Shown: one piece after another, positions 1 to 7,846 of the stretch
Position numbering within the stretch: the first letter of the stretch is position 1
How the letters are laid out: each line of letters opens with the position of its first letter
Source: an uncultured Prevotella sp.
GTDB taxonomy: Bacteria > Bacteroidota > Bacteroidia > Bacteroidales > Bacteroidaceae
Direction of reading: 5' to 3'
Assembly: GCA_900554545.1 (NCBI GenBank)
Contig: USHW01000018.1
Span: 1 to 37,080, forward strand
DNA: 37,080 nucleotides
Notes under the pieces: model-generated
The model's database searches: none
What the model was told of the DNA's origin: nothing
Seen by the model: the letters and a program-made list of their open reading frames with translations, nothing else
Position numbers and translations under genes: made by a program

Positions 1-1009
1 CCATTGTACGGAGGTAGAACTGAGGACGATACTTGTTTCCGAACGGAGTGTGACGTCCACCTTCTTCTTTCTTCAGTACATAGATCTGAGCCTTGAACTT
101 CTTGTAAGGTTTGATCTGACCCGGGTGGCAGAGTACCATACCACGCTTGATTTCGTTCTTGTCGATACCACGGAGAAGCAGACCTACGTTATCACCAGCT
201 TCACCTTCGTCAAGAATCTTACGGAACATCTCAACACCAGTTACAACTGACTTCTTGTCTTCACCAAGACCGAGGAGCTCAACTTCGTCACCAACCTTAA
301 CACGGCCAGTCTCGATACGACCTGTAGCAACAGTACCACGACCTGTGATTGAGAATACGTCCTCAACAGGCATCAGGAACGGTTTGTCGAGGTCACGCGG
401 AGGCAGCGGAATCCACTCGTCAACAGCAGCCATCAGCTCCATTACCTTCTCTTCCCACTTCTCAACACCGTTAAGTGCACCAAGAGCAGAACCGCGGATA
501 ATAGGAGTATTGTCGCCATCATACTCGTACTGATCGAGAAGCTCACGCATTTCCATCTCAACGAGCTCAAGCATTTCCTCATCCTCAACCATATCACACT
601 TGTTCAGGAATACAACCAGACGAGGAACGTTTACCTGACGAGCGAGAAGCACGTGCTCACGTGTCTGAGGCATAGGACCATCAGTTGCAGCAACAACGAT
701 GATAGCACCATCCATCTGAGCAGCACCTGTTACCATGTTCTTTACATAGTCAGCGTGTCCCGGGCAGTCAACGTGTGCATAGTGACGGTTTTCTGTTTCA
801 TACTCTACGTGTGCTGTATTGATAGTAATACCACGCTCTTTTTCCTCAGGAGCGTTATCGATAGAGTCAAAAGACTTAACTTCAGAAAGACCTTTCTTTG
901 CCAATACTGTTGTGATAGCAGCAGTCAGAGTAGTCTTACCGTGGTCTACGTGACCAATTGTACCAATGTTTACATGGGGTTTGGTACGGACGAATGTCTC
1001 TTTAGCCAT
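1..1009 (-). CDS. tuf: Elongation factor Tu, 3' end cut by window edge
   Basis: EF-Tu is the GTPase that delivers aminoacyl-tRNA to the ribosome. Reading the minus strand from the ATG at 1009 gives MAKETFVRTKPHVNIGTIG, then the P-loop GHVDHGKT, the switch II motif DCPGHADYV and the NKCD specificity motif. All are typical of EF-Tu. About 336 of the usual 395 or so codons are present; the rest of domain 3 lies beyond base 1. The gene follows four tRNA genes on the same strand, 73 bases after tRNA-Thr(GGT), and is probably cotranscribed with them. This tRNA-tuf arrangement is standard in Bacteroidales. Identification is secure. Confidence 0.98.
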   Translation of the reverse strand, partial: MAKETFVRTKPHVNIGTIGHVDHGKTTLTAAITTVLAKKGLSEVKSFDSIDNAPEEKERGITINTAHVEYETENRHYAHVDCPGHADYVKNMVTGAAQMDGAIIVVAATDGPMPQTREHVLLARQVNVPRLVVFLNKCDMVEDEEMLELVEMEMRELLDQYEYDGDNTPIIRGSALGALNGVEKWEEKVMELMAAVDEWIPLPPRDLDKPFLMPVEDVFSITGRGTVATGRIETGRVKVGDEVELLGLGEDKKSVVTGVEMFRKILDEGEAGDNVGLLLRGIDKNEIKRGMVLCHPGQIKPYKKFKAQIYVLKKEEGGRHTPFGNKYRPQFYLRTM

Positions 1010-1082
1010 AGCTTTACTTTTTATTTATTGTTAATGAATAATCGTGTATTTTTTCTGTTTTTAAAAAATTAGAAAGTCGTAG

Positions 1083-1154
<72 letters not shown>

Positions 1155-1160
1155 AGCGAG

Positions 1161-1233
1161 AGCGGAAAACGGGACTCAAACCCGCGACCCCCAGCTTGGA
1201 AGGCTAGTGCTCTATCAACTGAGCTATTTCCGC
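1161..1233 (-). tRNA. tRNA-Gly (anticodon TCC)
   Basis: The cloverleaf on the minus strand has acceptor stem GCGGAAA/TTTCCGC, D arm AGCTCAGTTGATAGAGC, anticodon loop CTTCCAA (anticodon TCC) and T arm GGTTTGAGTCC. It lies 6 bases from tRNA-Thr(GGT) in the same cluster. Confidence 0.95.
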
Positions 1234-1250
1234 AAAAGACTTCTACTGAG

Positions 1251-1333
1251 TGGGTGGTGATGGATTCGAACCACCGAAGGCGAAAGCCAGCAGATTTACA
1301 GTCTGCCCCATTTGGCCACTCTGGTAACCACCC
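1251..1333 (-). tRNA. tRNA-Tyr (anticodon GTA)
   Basis: This is an 83-nt tRNA on the minus strand with acceptor stem GGGTGGT/ATCACCACCC region, anticodon loop CTGTAAA (GTA), a long variable arm as in type II tRNAs, and the T loop TTCGAATC. The length and long variable arm fit bacterial tRNA-Tyr. Confidence 0.95.
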
Positions 1334-1368
1334 TTGTTGTTTTTCAGACTATCCTTTCTTCGCAGTCG

Positions 1369-1442
1369 AGCCTCTTGTCGGATTCGAACCAACGACCCCG
1401 AGATTACAAATCACGTGCTCTGGCCAACTGAGCTAAAGAGGC
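1369..1442 (-). tRNA. tRNA-Thr (anticodon TGT)
   Basis: The cloverleaf on the minus strand has acceptor stem GCCTCTT/AAGAGGC, D arm AGCTCAGTTGGCCAGAGC, anticodon loop TTTGTAA (TGT) and T loop TTCGAATC. It is the first tRNA of the cluster, so the order is Thr-Tyr-Gly-Thr-tuf. The anticodon stem has one apparent T-T mismatch. Confidence 0.93.
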
Positions 1443-1495
1443 AAGCAAAGCAGCCGTCAGGCGCTTGTTTGTAAGGACGTGTCCTAAAACGGCTG

Positions 1496-1526
1496 CAAAG
1501 ATAGGCATAATATTTAAACCTCCAAA
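1496..1526 (-). promoter_or_regulatory. Promoter of the tRNA-tuf operon
   Basis: On the minus strand a -33 TTTG (1523-1526) is separated by 19 bases from a -7 box TATCTTTG (1496-1503). This matches the Bacteroidetes consensus TTTG-N19-TAnnTTTG and lies 54 bases upstream of tRNA-Thr(TGT). It falls in the 101-base gap between hpf and the tRNA cluster. Confidence 0.7.
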
Positions 1527-1543
1527 ATTTTTTCGCGTTTTTT

Positions 1544-1843
1544 TTAGTTGTTACGCAGTTTTTCCTTGAATTTTACCAACTGCACCTTCATTGAGTCAAC
1601 GCAAAGGTCTACACCTTCCTCAAAAGTGTCACACACTTTCTCGACGAAGAGACGCGAGCCGGGAACCATCACCGTCAGGCTTGTTTCCTTGTTAAGCGCC
1701 GTGGCCGGCTTTACAACTTTCAGGCTGACTTCCACTGTCTGAATATCCTCAAAAGACTTTTCCAGCTTGGATACTTTCTTCTCGACAAAAGCTTTCAATT
1801 GCTCGGTAGCGTCAAAATTGACTGATTGAATTCTAATTTCCAT
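1544..1843 (-). CDS. hpf: Ribosome hibernation promoting factor (HPF/RaiA family, short form)
   Basis: This 99-residue protein begins MEIRIQSVNFDATEQLKAFV, the typical start of the HPF/YfiA fold. It has no C-terminal dimerisation domain, so it is a short form. Members of the family bind the 30S decoding centre and silence ribosomes in stationary phase or stress. The start is marked by an unusually strong Shine-Dalgarno sequence: the mRNA reads AAGGAGG, then five bases, then ATG. That is rare in Bacteroidetes, where the anti-SD is normally sequestered. It lies 33 bases downstream of xerC and last in the rpsU-xerC-hpf series. Confidence 0.95.
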   Translation of the reverse strand: MEIRIQSVNFDATEQLKAFVEKKVSKLEKSFEDIQTVEVSLKVVKPATALNKETSLTVMVPGSRLFVEKVCDTFEEGVDLCVDSMKVQLVKFKEKLRNN

Positions 1844-1857
1844 AGTTACCTCCTTGC
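1844..1857 (-). promoter_or_regulatory. Strong Shine-Dalgarno site of hpf
   Basis: The mRNA-sense strand reads GCAAGGAGGTAACT immediately before the hpf ATG. AAGGAGG is fully complementary to the CCUCCUU anti-SD of 16S rRNA, at ideal spacing. Neighbouring genes examined (rpsU, xerC, mscL, mdh) have A/T-rich leaders without any such site. Confidence 0.8.
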
Positions 1858-1876
1858 TTTATAAGGTTATTAAAGG

Positions 1877-2761
1877 TCAAGCCCTCGGATGGGCCGATTC
1901 ATATACTTTCTTAAGTTGTTCAAATGTGGTATGCGTGTACACTTCCGTCGTAGTGAGACGGCTGTGCCCTAAAAGCTTCTTCACGCTCTCTATGCCAGCC
2001 CCGTTGTTAAGCATCGCCGTAGCGAAAGTATGCCTCAGCACATGCGGACTGCGTTTTTTCAAAGTGCAGACGGACGAGAGACGCCTGGCAATCTCACGGC
2101 GTACGCTGTAATAGTTCATCCGCAAGCCGCCGGAAGAGAGGAAGAAAGCTGGCGACTTCCTTTCAACCACCGCATCGCGCATATTTATATACGTCAGAAG
2201 AACGTCGCGCAGTTCAGAGCCGAACGGGACAATGCGCTGCTTGTCGCCTTTACCCGTAACCTTCAGCTGACACGCCGACATATCCACCGCCGCGTCGTCA
2301 AGGCTTAGAAGTTCAGCAATTCTCACGCCTGCCTCATATATCACTGATATAATGGTACGCGCGCGTACATCCTCATATCTGTCCATATTCCACATGCTTT
2401 CGTCAAGAAGCCTGTCCATGTCAGCCTCTTTCACGAACTGCGGCAGCGGCTTTTCCTTCTTCGGCCCCCTTACGCCATACGACGGGTCGGCGGCGACAAA
2501 GCCACGCGACAGGGCAAAACGATAAAAGGAACGCACAGCGCTCAGCCGCCTGTTGACCGAGGTCGCAACGTTTCCTTCATCCATCATGCTCTCCATCCAG
2601 TCACGGATGACATCGGAATCAACAGTTTCCCATGTGAGCGTAGCGTCCAAACCTTTGAAGAACGACTCGAACTTTTGCAAGTCTTCGCCGTATTCCCCGA
2701 CCGTTCTTTCGGAATAATTCCGTTCAGAACACAGGTATTTCAGAAATTCTTTCACTAACAT
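1877..2761 (-). CDS. xerC: Tyrosine recombinase, XerC type
   Basis: This 294-residue tyrosine recombinase has an N-terminal SAM-like core-binding domain (about 1-85) and a C-terminal catalytic domain. All catalytic residues are visible: R147 in AGVRIAEL, K171 in TGKGDKQRIVPF, H240 and R243 in HVLRHTFAT, H266 in LLGHSRL and the nucleophile Y275 in TTEVYTHT. Length and motifs fit chromosome-dimer-resolving XerC/D. It sits between rpsU and hpf, its standard place in Bacteroidales, so a housekeeping role is more likely than a mobile-element role. Whether it is best called XerC or XerD cannot be settled from the sequence alone. Confidence 0.9.
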   Translation of the reverse strand: MLVKEFLKYLCSERNYSERTVGEYGEDLQKFESFFKGLDATLTWETVDSDVIRDWMESMMDEGNVATSVNRRLSAVRSFYRFALSRGFVAADPSYGVRGPKKEKPLPQFVKEADMDRLLDESMWNMDRYEDVRARTIISVIYEAGVRIAELLSLDDAAVDMSACQLKVTGKGDKQRIVPFGSELRDVLLTYINMRDAVVERKSPAFFLSSGGLRMNYYSVRREIARRLSSVCTLKKRSPHVLRHTFATAMLNNGAGIESVKKLLGHSRLTTTEVYTHTTFEQLKKVYESAHPRA

Positions 2762-3101
2762 AAGAACGTTGTCTCCCGTATGTTTTCGGCAACGAATTTA
2801 CGAAATTAAAACCGAACCACCAAATTTTTCGCCCACATTTTCGTTCCAGTATACGTCCGGCAATAGCAAACGTGCAAAAAGCGAAAGCCACACAAGCAAG
2901 CAAATAGAAACGAAGCCACTGCCGGGAAAAGCCACGCACATAAAAAACAAGCGCATCCATGCGCGTGTATGCACACGGATGCGCAAAAGCAACATCAAAA
3001 ACCGACACACACGTACCTTTCCGGCCATCAGGCCGCAACGCTACGGGTCGCCGACTTGTATTTATCTTTCTTGATACGACAAAGCTTGGGAAAGAGGATG
3101 A
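2762..3101 (-). other. 340-base rpsU-xerC intergenic region, no supported gene
   Basis: Open frames here (for example 2724-3038 minus) have no recognisable protein features and conflict with the xerC start. The only clear structure is the hairpin listed separately at 2951-2984. Confidence 0.6.
2944..2984 (-). terminator. Possible terminator downstream of rpsU
   Basis: Positions 2951-2958 (GCGCATCC) pair perfectly with 2977-2984 (GGATGCGC). On the minus strand the stem is followed by TTGTTTTTTA, a T-rich tail as in an intrinsic terminator. It lies about 120 bases after the rpsU stop, so xerC may be partly uncoupled from rpsU. Confidence 0.55.
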
Positions 3102-3293
3102 TTATTCCTCGGCAGTCCTAAGCTTCTGTACGTAAATGGCATGCTGCATCTTGAGGCGCTTCAAGACTGACGGCTTCGTGTACTGCTGACGTGCACGGAG
3201 TTCCTTCACAACGCCCGTTTTCTCGAATTTCCTCTTAAATTTCTTCAATGCTCTTTCGATGTTCTCGCCATCTTTTACAGGTACAATAATCAT
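3102..3293 (-). CDS. rpsU: Small ribosomal subunit protein bS21
   Basis: This is a 63-residue basic protein beginning MIIVPVKDGENIERALKKFKR, the bS21 signature, followed by a basic helix rich in K and R. bS21 sits on the 30S platform near the 3' end of 16S rRNA and in Bacteroidetes helps occlude the anti-Shine-Dalgarno sequence. Its own leader (ACAAAAC before ATG) has no SD, unlike hpf two genes downstream. A well-formed promoter precedes it. Confidence 0.95.
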   Translation of the reverse strand: MIIVPVKDGENIERALKKFKRKFEKTGVVKELRARQQYTKPSVLKRLKMQHAIYVQKLRTAEE

Positions 3294-3357
3294 GTTTTGT
3301 CTTTTTATTTTTAATGTGTTAAACTTATATTCTTACAGATGCTTTTATTTGCGGCTG

Positions 3358-3389
3358 CAAAGTTACGGCGTTTTTTTCTGATTTGCAAA
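3358..3389 (-). promoter_or_regulatory. Promoter of rpsU
   Basis: On the minus strand TTTG (3386-3389), 20 bases, then TAACTTTG (3358-3365). This is a full match to the Bacteroidetes -33/-7 consensus, about 65 bases upstream of the rpsU ATG. Confidence 0.7.
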
Positions 3390-3567
3390 AGATTACGCGT
3401 TTTTTTCGTTTTGCAGCACACAATATTTACAAAACCGGCAAACGCCCGACGCACGGCCATGCCGCAAGCTGACCTGCAAACACCGCCATAGCACCAAATC
3501 CATAACACTTGGTTTCCCCCAATATGCGGATTTTATGCGCAGAGAACCTAAATACAGATGCAAAATA

Positions 3568-3598
3568 TTGCAAAATGCAACAAAAGTCAGTATATTTG
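3568..3598 (+). promoter_or_regulatory. Promoter of mscL
   Basis: TTG (3568-3570), 20 bases, then the -7 box TATATTTG (3591-3598), 36 bases before the mscL ATG. It matches the Bacteroidetes promoter pattern. Confidence 0.65.
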
Positions 3599-3634
3599 CT
3601 TGAAAGTGCAAACCTACATTAAACAATCAGCAAC

Positions 3635-4072
3635 ATGGGTAAACTAATCAACGAGTTCAAACAGTTCGCCGTAAAGGGCAACGCTGTTGACATGGCCGTC
3701 GGTGTAATCATCGGCGGCGCGTTCGGAAAGATTGTGTCTTCAATCGTCAACGACCTTATCATGCCGCTCATCGGATGGCTCATAGGCGGCGTAAACTTCA
3801 CCGACCTGAAGGTAACACTGCCGGCTATCGACATGGGCATTGAGAAACTTGAGCCTGCAACTATCAACTACGGCAACTTCATCCAGACCACTTTCGACTT
3901 CCTCATCATCTCTCTCTGCGTATTCATAATGTTACGGGCAGTCAACAAAATGATAAAGAAAAACGAGGAGACAAAGAAGGAAACGGAGCAGGCGAAACCG
4001 GCAGAGCCGACCAAAGAGGAGCAGCTGCTCGCCGAAATACGCGATTTGTTGAAGCAACAGGCTGGGAAATAA
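3635..4072 (+). CDS. mscL: Large-conductance mechanosensitive channel
   Basis: MscL forms a homopentameric inner-membrane pore that opens under membrane tension and releases solutes on osmotic downshock. The 145-residue protein begins MGKLINEFKQFAVKGNAVD, followed by TM1 (about 19-45, AVGVIIGGAFGKIVSSIVNDLIMP, part of which matches the MscL signature), a periplasmic loop, TM2 (about 85-108, FLIISLCVFIMLRAVNKM) and a charged cytoplasmic helix ending KQQAGK. Length and order match the family. It is a single-gene unit with its own promoter and converges with the aminopeptidase gene. Confidence 0.96.
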   Translation: MGKLINEFKQFAVKGNAVDMAVGVIIGGAFGKIVSSIVNDLIMPLIGWLIGGVNFTDLKVTLPAIDMGIEKLEPATINYGNFIQTTFDFLIISLCVFIMLRAVNKMIKKNEETKKETEQAKPAEPTKEEQLLAEIRDLLKQQAGK

Positions 4073-4220
4073 ATTAAGAGTCAAGAACCGAAGGCCAGCG
4101 TTAAGCTAATTAAGAGTTAAGAAAATATGCCTTGCAAAAGCACCTGCAAACATCCAACAAAGCATGTTTTCTTAATTAGTTTAACGCTGACCTTCGGTTC
4201 TTAACTCTTAATTCTTAATT
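4073..4220. repeat. Long imperfect inverted repeat (MITE-like or long hairpin)
   Basis: The left arm (4073-4130) and right arm (4162-4220) are near-complementary over about 55 bases. The shared core reads AAGAACCGAAGG(C/T)CAGCG. The arms flank a loop of about 31 bases. It begins right after the mscL stop. The size and structure suggest a miniature inverted-repeat element or a long RNA hairpin; no target-site duplication is obvious. Confidence 0.7.
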
Positions 4221-4221
4221 C

Positions 4222-4304
4222 AAAAGGTCATCTTTTGCGTTCCAATATGCCACGTTTTGCACGCTAAAAGGCCGTCTTTTAGCGTGTAAAAGACGGCCTT
4301 TTAT
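4222..4304. repeat. 22-bp-period intergenic array A (4 units)
   Basis: Four units start at 4222, 4244, 4266 and 4288, exactly 22 bases apart. Each has a 17-base core like AAAAGGCCGTCTTTT plus about five spacer bases. The second unit is degenerate (AATATGCCACGTTTTGC). Units three and four are in opposite orientation and form the hairpin listed at 4265-4303. The same array type occurs at 10790, 15319, 25145 and 36158. Confidence 0.85.
4265..4303. terminator. Bidirectional terminator-like hairpin between mscL and pepP
   Basis: Positions 4265-4281 (TAAAAGGCCGTCTTTTA) and 4287-4303 are perfectly complementary over 17 bp, with a five-base loop GCGTG. The T-rich ends on both strands suit termination of the two converging genes. 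It is formed by the last two units of the 22-bp array. Confidence 0.65.
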
Positions 4305-4371
4305 AATACATTGAATGTCAAGGCGTTACGCAGGCAGCAGTGAAGCGGCTTGCAAACGGCGTTTTACAGCA

Positions 4372-6156
4372 TCAAACCGGGGCGCAGGCGGCGGTCAGCC
4401 AGGCGAGGTCTTCACCGTCGAGATGCGGCGAAAGACGGTCGTAAACGGTCTTGTGGTAAGCGTTAAGCCAGTCGCGTTCCTCGGCGGTAAGCATGTCGAG
4501 GATGATTGGTTCGGTGTCAATCGGGCAGAGAGTGAGCGGCTCGAACTGGAGGAAACGGCCGAACTGCGTCTCCTTGTAAGGTGCTATGAGCAGTGTGTTT
4601 TCCGTCCTCACGCCGAAAAGTCCCGGCAGATAGATGCCCGGTTCGTCGGTAACGGTCATGCCCTCGACGAGCGGCGCAGGCTTGTATTCCATGCGTATCT
4701 GGTGCGGCCCTTCGTGAACGTTGAGGTAAGAGCCTACGCCGTGACCCGTTCCGTGCAGGTAGTTAAGGCCGTAACGCCATAAGTCCTTGCGCGCGATGGA
4801 GTCAAGCTGAGTGCCGGAAGCTCCGCGCGGAAAGCGGCACAGCTCAAGCCCTATGTGCCCTTTTAGCACGAGGGTGTAGACAAGCCGCTGCTCGTCGGTG
4901 ACAGGGCCGAGGGCAACGGTGCGCGTGATGTCGGTTGTTCCGTCAAGATACTGTGCGCCGGAGTCGAGCAGCAGGAAACCTTCGGGGCGCAGGGGGACGT
5001 CTGTCGCGGGCGTAGGTTCATAGTGAACGATGGCTCCGTGCTCCTGATACGCCGCAATGGTGTCGAACGACAGGCCGCGGTACAGCGGTTGTGCGGCGCG
5101 CAGCTCTTCAAGTCTTGCGCTGACGATCATCTCCGTCTGCCCTCCGGCCTCAACCGCCGGGCGCAGCCAGCGCATGAACTTCACGAGGGCGACGCCGTCG
5201 CGCAGCATGGCGTTGCGGAAGCCTTCAATCTCTACATTGTTCTTGACGGCCTTCATTGCAGGTATCGGCGAGGGCGCTACAACCTTCAGGCAGCGCGCGG
5301 CATTGAACAGGTTGTAGTTTATTTCGCCGTCGTCCATCAGTATGTTGTACTCGCCGTAGGCGGCAAGAGCCTTGCTTACGTCAGCATATCCGGCCGTGCC
5401 CACGCCCTCGCCTTTGAGGTAAGCCTCAACGTCGGGCGTCAGTTTGTCGCGGTCAATGAACAGTGTCGCGCGTTCAGGCTCGATGAGCAGGTACGACACG
5501 AACACCGGGTTGCAGTGTACGTCGGTGCCGCGCAGGTTCAAAGTCCACGCTATGTCGTCGAGCGCAGCTGCCAACATGCCACAGGCATGACGCTCTTTCA
5601 GTGCCTGGCGGATGCGCGCCAGTTTCTCGTGACACGGTTCCCCGGCATACTCCAAGGGATGGATTACAGCCTTGTCCGCTGGCACAGGCGGACGGTCTGC
5701 CCAGACAACGTCCAACGGGTCGAAGTTGGTGCGCACGGTAATGCCGCCCTCGGCGCGCAGTTCGGCTATCAGAGCCTCAACCGAAGCCGCCGCGTTCACC
5801 GTTCCGTCGACACCCACTACGGGACTTTTCACCGCCGACAGCTTCATGCCGAGCCACCGGCTGACTGACGGCGTGCCCTCCACGCGCTCCTTCATAAGGC
5901 TGAAGCCAGTGCCGCGCAGCTGCTCTTCGGCGGCGAGGAAATAGCGCGAGTCTGTCCAGAGGGCGGCATCGTCCATCGTCACAACGGCTGTTCCGGCGGA
6001 GCCGTCGAAGCCGCTTATCCACTTGCGGCCCTCCCAGTGAGCCGGCACATACTCGCCGTTGTGGGGGTCAGTACTTGGAAATATAAAGGCGTTAATGCCC
6101 TCCCTGCGCATCACTTCACGCAGGGCTTCCACTCGTTTACATATTGTTTCGTTCAT
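4372..6156 (-). CDS. pepP: Xaa-Pro aminopeptidase (aminopeptidase P, M24B), long form
   Basis: This 594-residue cytoplasmic metallopeptidase would remove N-terminal residues that precede proline. Two creatinase-like N-terminal domains (about 1-310) precede a pita-bread M24 domain. The five metal ligands are visible: D398 and D409 in DSGAQYLDGTTD, H472 in HGTGHGVGS, E505 in DEPGIY and E519 in RTENTLL. The length matches the three-domain form seen in eukaryotic XPNPEP1 and in Bacteroidetes rather than the 440-residue E. coli PepP. No signal peptide is present. Its promoter lies about 260 bases upstream, so the mRNA has a long C/A-rich repeated leader. Confidence 0.93.
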   Translation of the reverse strand: MNETICKRVEALREVMRREGINAFIFPSTDPHNGEYVPAHWEGRKWISGFDGSAGTAVVTMDDAALWTDSRYFLAAEEQLRGTGFSLMKERVEGTPSVSRWLGMKLSAVKSPVVGVDGTVNAAASVEALIAELRAEGGITVRTNFDPLDVVWADRPPVPADKAVIHPLEYAGEPCHEKLARIRQALKERHACGMLAAALDDIAWTLNLRGTDVHCNPVFVSYLLIEPERATLFIDRDKLTPDVEAYLKGEGVGTAGYADVSKALAAYGEYNILMDDGEINYNLFNAARCLKVVAPSPIPAMKAVKNNVEIEGFRNAMLRDGVALVKFMRWLRPAVEAGGQTEMIVSARLEELRAAQPLYRGLSFDTIAAYQEHGAIVHYEPTPATDVPLRPEGFLLLDSGAQYLDGTTDITRTVALGPVTDEQRLVYTLVLKGHIGLELCRFPRGASGTQLDSIARKDLWRYGLNYLHGTGHGVGSYLNVHEGPHQIRMEYKPAPLVEGMTVTDEPGIYLPGLFGVRTENTLLIAPYKETQFGRFLQFEPLTLCPIDTEPIILDMLTAEERDWLNAYHKTVYDRLSPHLDGEDLAWLTAACAPV

Positions 6157-6159
6157 ATC

Positions 6160-6410
6160 GTTTGGGGTTATTGGGTTTTACGGTTATTGGGTTATGCGGT
6201 TTTGAGGTTATGGGGTTTTACGGTTGTGAGGTTATCGGGTCATGCGGTTGTCAAGGTTATACGGTTGTAAGGTCTTACGGTTTTGAGGTTATCGGGTCAT
6301 GCGGTTGTCAAGGTTATACGGTTGTAAGGTCTTACGGTTTTGAGGTTTTGAGGTTATGCGGCTTTGCAAGACTGTGAGGGTTTACGGTTATGCGGTTGAA
6401 GTTGTAAAAC
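6160..6410. repeat. G/T-rich degenerate repeat in the pepP leader
   Basis: The + strand is a run of GGTTnTnn-type units (GGTTAT, GGTTTT, GGTTGT, with spacers such as GCG, GAG, ACG). Inside it a 57-bp unit is tandemly duplicated exactly (6228-6284 and 6285-6341), followed by a partial third copy. On the pepP mRNA this becomes a C/A-rich, probably unstructured 5' leader. Open frames through it give low-complexity peptides and are not considered genes. Confidence 0.85.
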
Positions 6411-6418
6411 GGACATTA

Positions 6419-6450
6419 CAAAGATATGTCTTTTTAATTTTAATAACAAA
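6419..6450 (-). promoter_or_regulatory. Promoter of pepP
   Basis: On the minus strand TTTG (6447-6450), 20 bases, then TATCTTTG (6419-6426). This full consensus match places the start of transcription near 6412, upstream of the entire G/T repeat. Confidence 0.65.
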
Positions 6451-6490
6451 CTAAAAGGAGAATAAATACTACATATTCAGCTTTTTTGCC

Positions 6491-6498
6491 TAACTTTG
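6491..6498 (+). promoter_or_regulatory. Probable -7 box of mdh promoter
   Basis: TAACTTTG followed by C matches the Bacteroidetes -7 consensus. No clear TTTG lies 19-20 bases upstream, so the call is tentative. The leader to the mdh ATG would be about 150 bases. Confidence 0.45.
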
Positions 6499-6656
6499 CA
6501 CGTAGTTCAGGGACGAGCAGACAAGCAACAGGCAGACAAGGCCGTTTGCCTTACGCTGAAAACAACCGGCGGAGGCAAGTTTCACTTGTCAACTTGTTGA
6601 CCCGTAGCTTGTTGACTAAGTACAGAATGTCTTACATTATATAAAAATTGGTTATT

Positions 6657-7649
6657 ATGGAATTTTTGACTAATGAAAAACTTACAATCGTCGGCGCAGC
6701 CGGAATGATTGGTTCAAACATGGTTCAGACAGCCCTCACAATGCGTCTGACTAACGACATCTGCCTCTATGACGTGTTCTCACCCGAAGGCGTGGCAGAG
6801 GAAATGCGCCAGAGCGGTTTCGGCGACGTGAAAATCACTGCCACAACCGACCCGAAAGAGGCGTTCACCAACGCTAAATACATCATCTCTTCAGGCGGCG
6901 CTCCCCGTAAGGCAGGCATGACCCGTGAAGACCTGTTGAAAGGAAACTGCGAAATCGCAGAGGGACTTGGCAAGAACATAAAGGAGTATTGCCCCGATGT
7001 TAAGCACGTGGTTATCATCTTCAACCCGGCCGACCTTACCGGTCTTGTAACTCTTCTGTACTCTGGTTTGAAACCTTCACAGGTTACAACACTCGCAGCT
7101 CTTGACTCTACACGCCTCCAGAGCGCATTGGCAAAGAAGTTCAACGTTATGCAGAGCGAGGTTAAGGGATGCGCTACATACGGCGGACACGGCGAGCAGA
7201 TGGCTGTATTCGGCTCACACGTTACAATCGACGGACGCAAGCTGACCGACATCATCGGCACAGACGAGTTCCCCGAGGCTGAGTGGGAGCAGATGAAGAA
7301 AGACGTTACACAGGGCGGTGCGAAGATTATCGAGCTGCGCGGACGTTCTTCTTTCCAAAGCCCGGCTTACCTGTCAGTTGAGATGATACGTTCAGTGATG
7401 GGCGGCGAGGCGTTCAAGTACCCTGTAGGAACTTACGTTTCAACAGACAAGTACAACCACATCATGATGGCGATGAACACCACTCTCGACACAACCGGCG
7501 CTCACTACACCGTACCCGAAGGCACAGCTGAGGAGAACGCGAAGCTTGACGCAAGCTACGAGCACCTCTGCAAGATGCGCGACGAGCTGGTAACTCTGAA
7601 CATCGTGCCCGAAATCTCTAAGTGGAACGAAATCAACCCGAACCTGTAA
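6657..7649 (+). CDS. mdh: Malate dehydrogenase (NAD-dependent, LDH/MDH family)
   Basis: This enzyme interconverts malate and oxaloacetate; in anaerobic Bacteroidales it belongs to the reductive branch leading to fumarate and succinate. The 330-residue protein has a Rossmann motif GAAGMIG near its start, the mobile loop region GGAPRKAGMTRED with substrate-binding arginines, the NPAD motif and the catalytic histidine in YGGHGEQM. I chose the ATG at 6657 (MEFLTNEKLTIVG) over an upstream TTG at 6648. It is a single gene with a strong terminator. Confidence 0.94.
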   Translation: MEFLTNEKLTIVGAAGMIGSNMVQTALTMRLTNDICLYDVFSPEGVAEEMRQSGFGDVKITATTDPKEAFTNAKYIISSGGAPRKAGMTREDLLKGNCEIAEGLGKNIKEYCPDVKHVVIIFNPADLTGLVTLLYSGLKPSQVTTLAALDSTRLQSALAKKFNVMQSEVKGCATYGGHGEQMAVFGSHVTIDGRKLTDIIGTDEFPEAEWEQMKKDVTQGGAKIIELRGRSSFQSPAYLSVEMIRSVMGGEAFKYPVGTYVSTDKYNHIMMAMNTTLDTTGAHYTVPEGTAEENAKLDASYEHLCKMRDELVTLNIVPEISKWNEINPNL

Positions 7650-7670
7650 TTTCATTACATGACTATACAA

Positions 7671-7707
7671 CGAGGGCGTATCTTTACGGATGCGCCCTCG
7701 TTTTTTT
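7671..7707 (+). terminator. Rho-independent terminator of mdh
   Basis: CGAGGGCG (7671-7678) pairs with CGCCCTCG (7693-7700), followed directly by seven T (7701-7707). It lies 21 bases after the mdh stop. Confidence 0.9.
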
Positions 7708-7846
7708 GTACCAAAAAGCATCCTTATTCCGGCAAAACAGCACCTTTAACAATTCTCATGCAAACATTTTCCATTGGAAATTATGTACTGTGAAGAATTA
7801 TTATTTACTTTGCGGCATGAATGAAAACCACAAACCGGAATATATT

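Larger units (their letters stand above)
3294..3634. other. Divergent intergenic region between rpsU and mscL
   Basis: This 341-base region carries promoters for both flanking genes (listed separately). Open frames in it (3311-3508 and 3393-3626, minus) would run through the rpsU promoter and show no protein features, so no gene is called. Confidence 0.6.

Noticed and set aside
1877..2761. xerC as a mobile-element integrase
   Set aside because: Its fixed position between rpsU and hpf and the XerC/D-like length point to a housekeeping gene.
2724..3038. 104-aa minus-strand frame between rpsU and xerC
   Set aside because: It overlaps the xerC start, contains the terminator-like hairpin and lacks any familiar motif.
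4238..4254. 17-base string GCGTTCCAATATGCCAC also present at 15711-15727
   Set aside because: One copy lies in array A and the other inside a coding region; a chance match of this length is not very unlikely in 37 kb.
5023..5868. 281-aa + strand frame across pepP
   Set aside because: Antisense to the M24 peptidase, whose metal ligands are intact.
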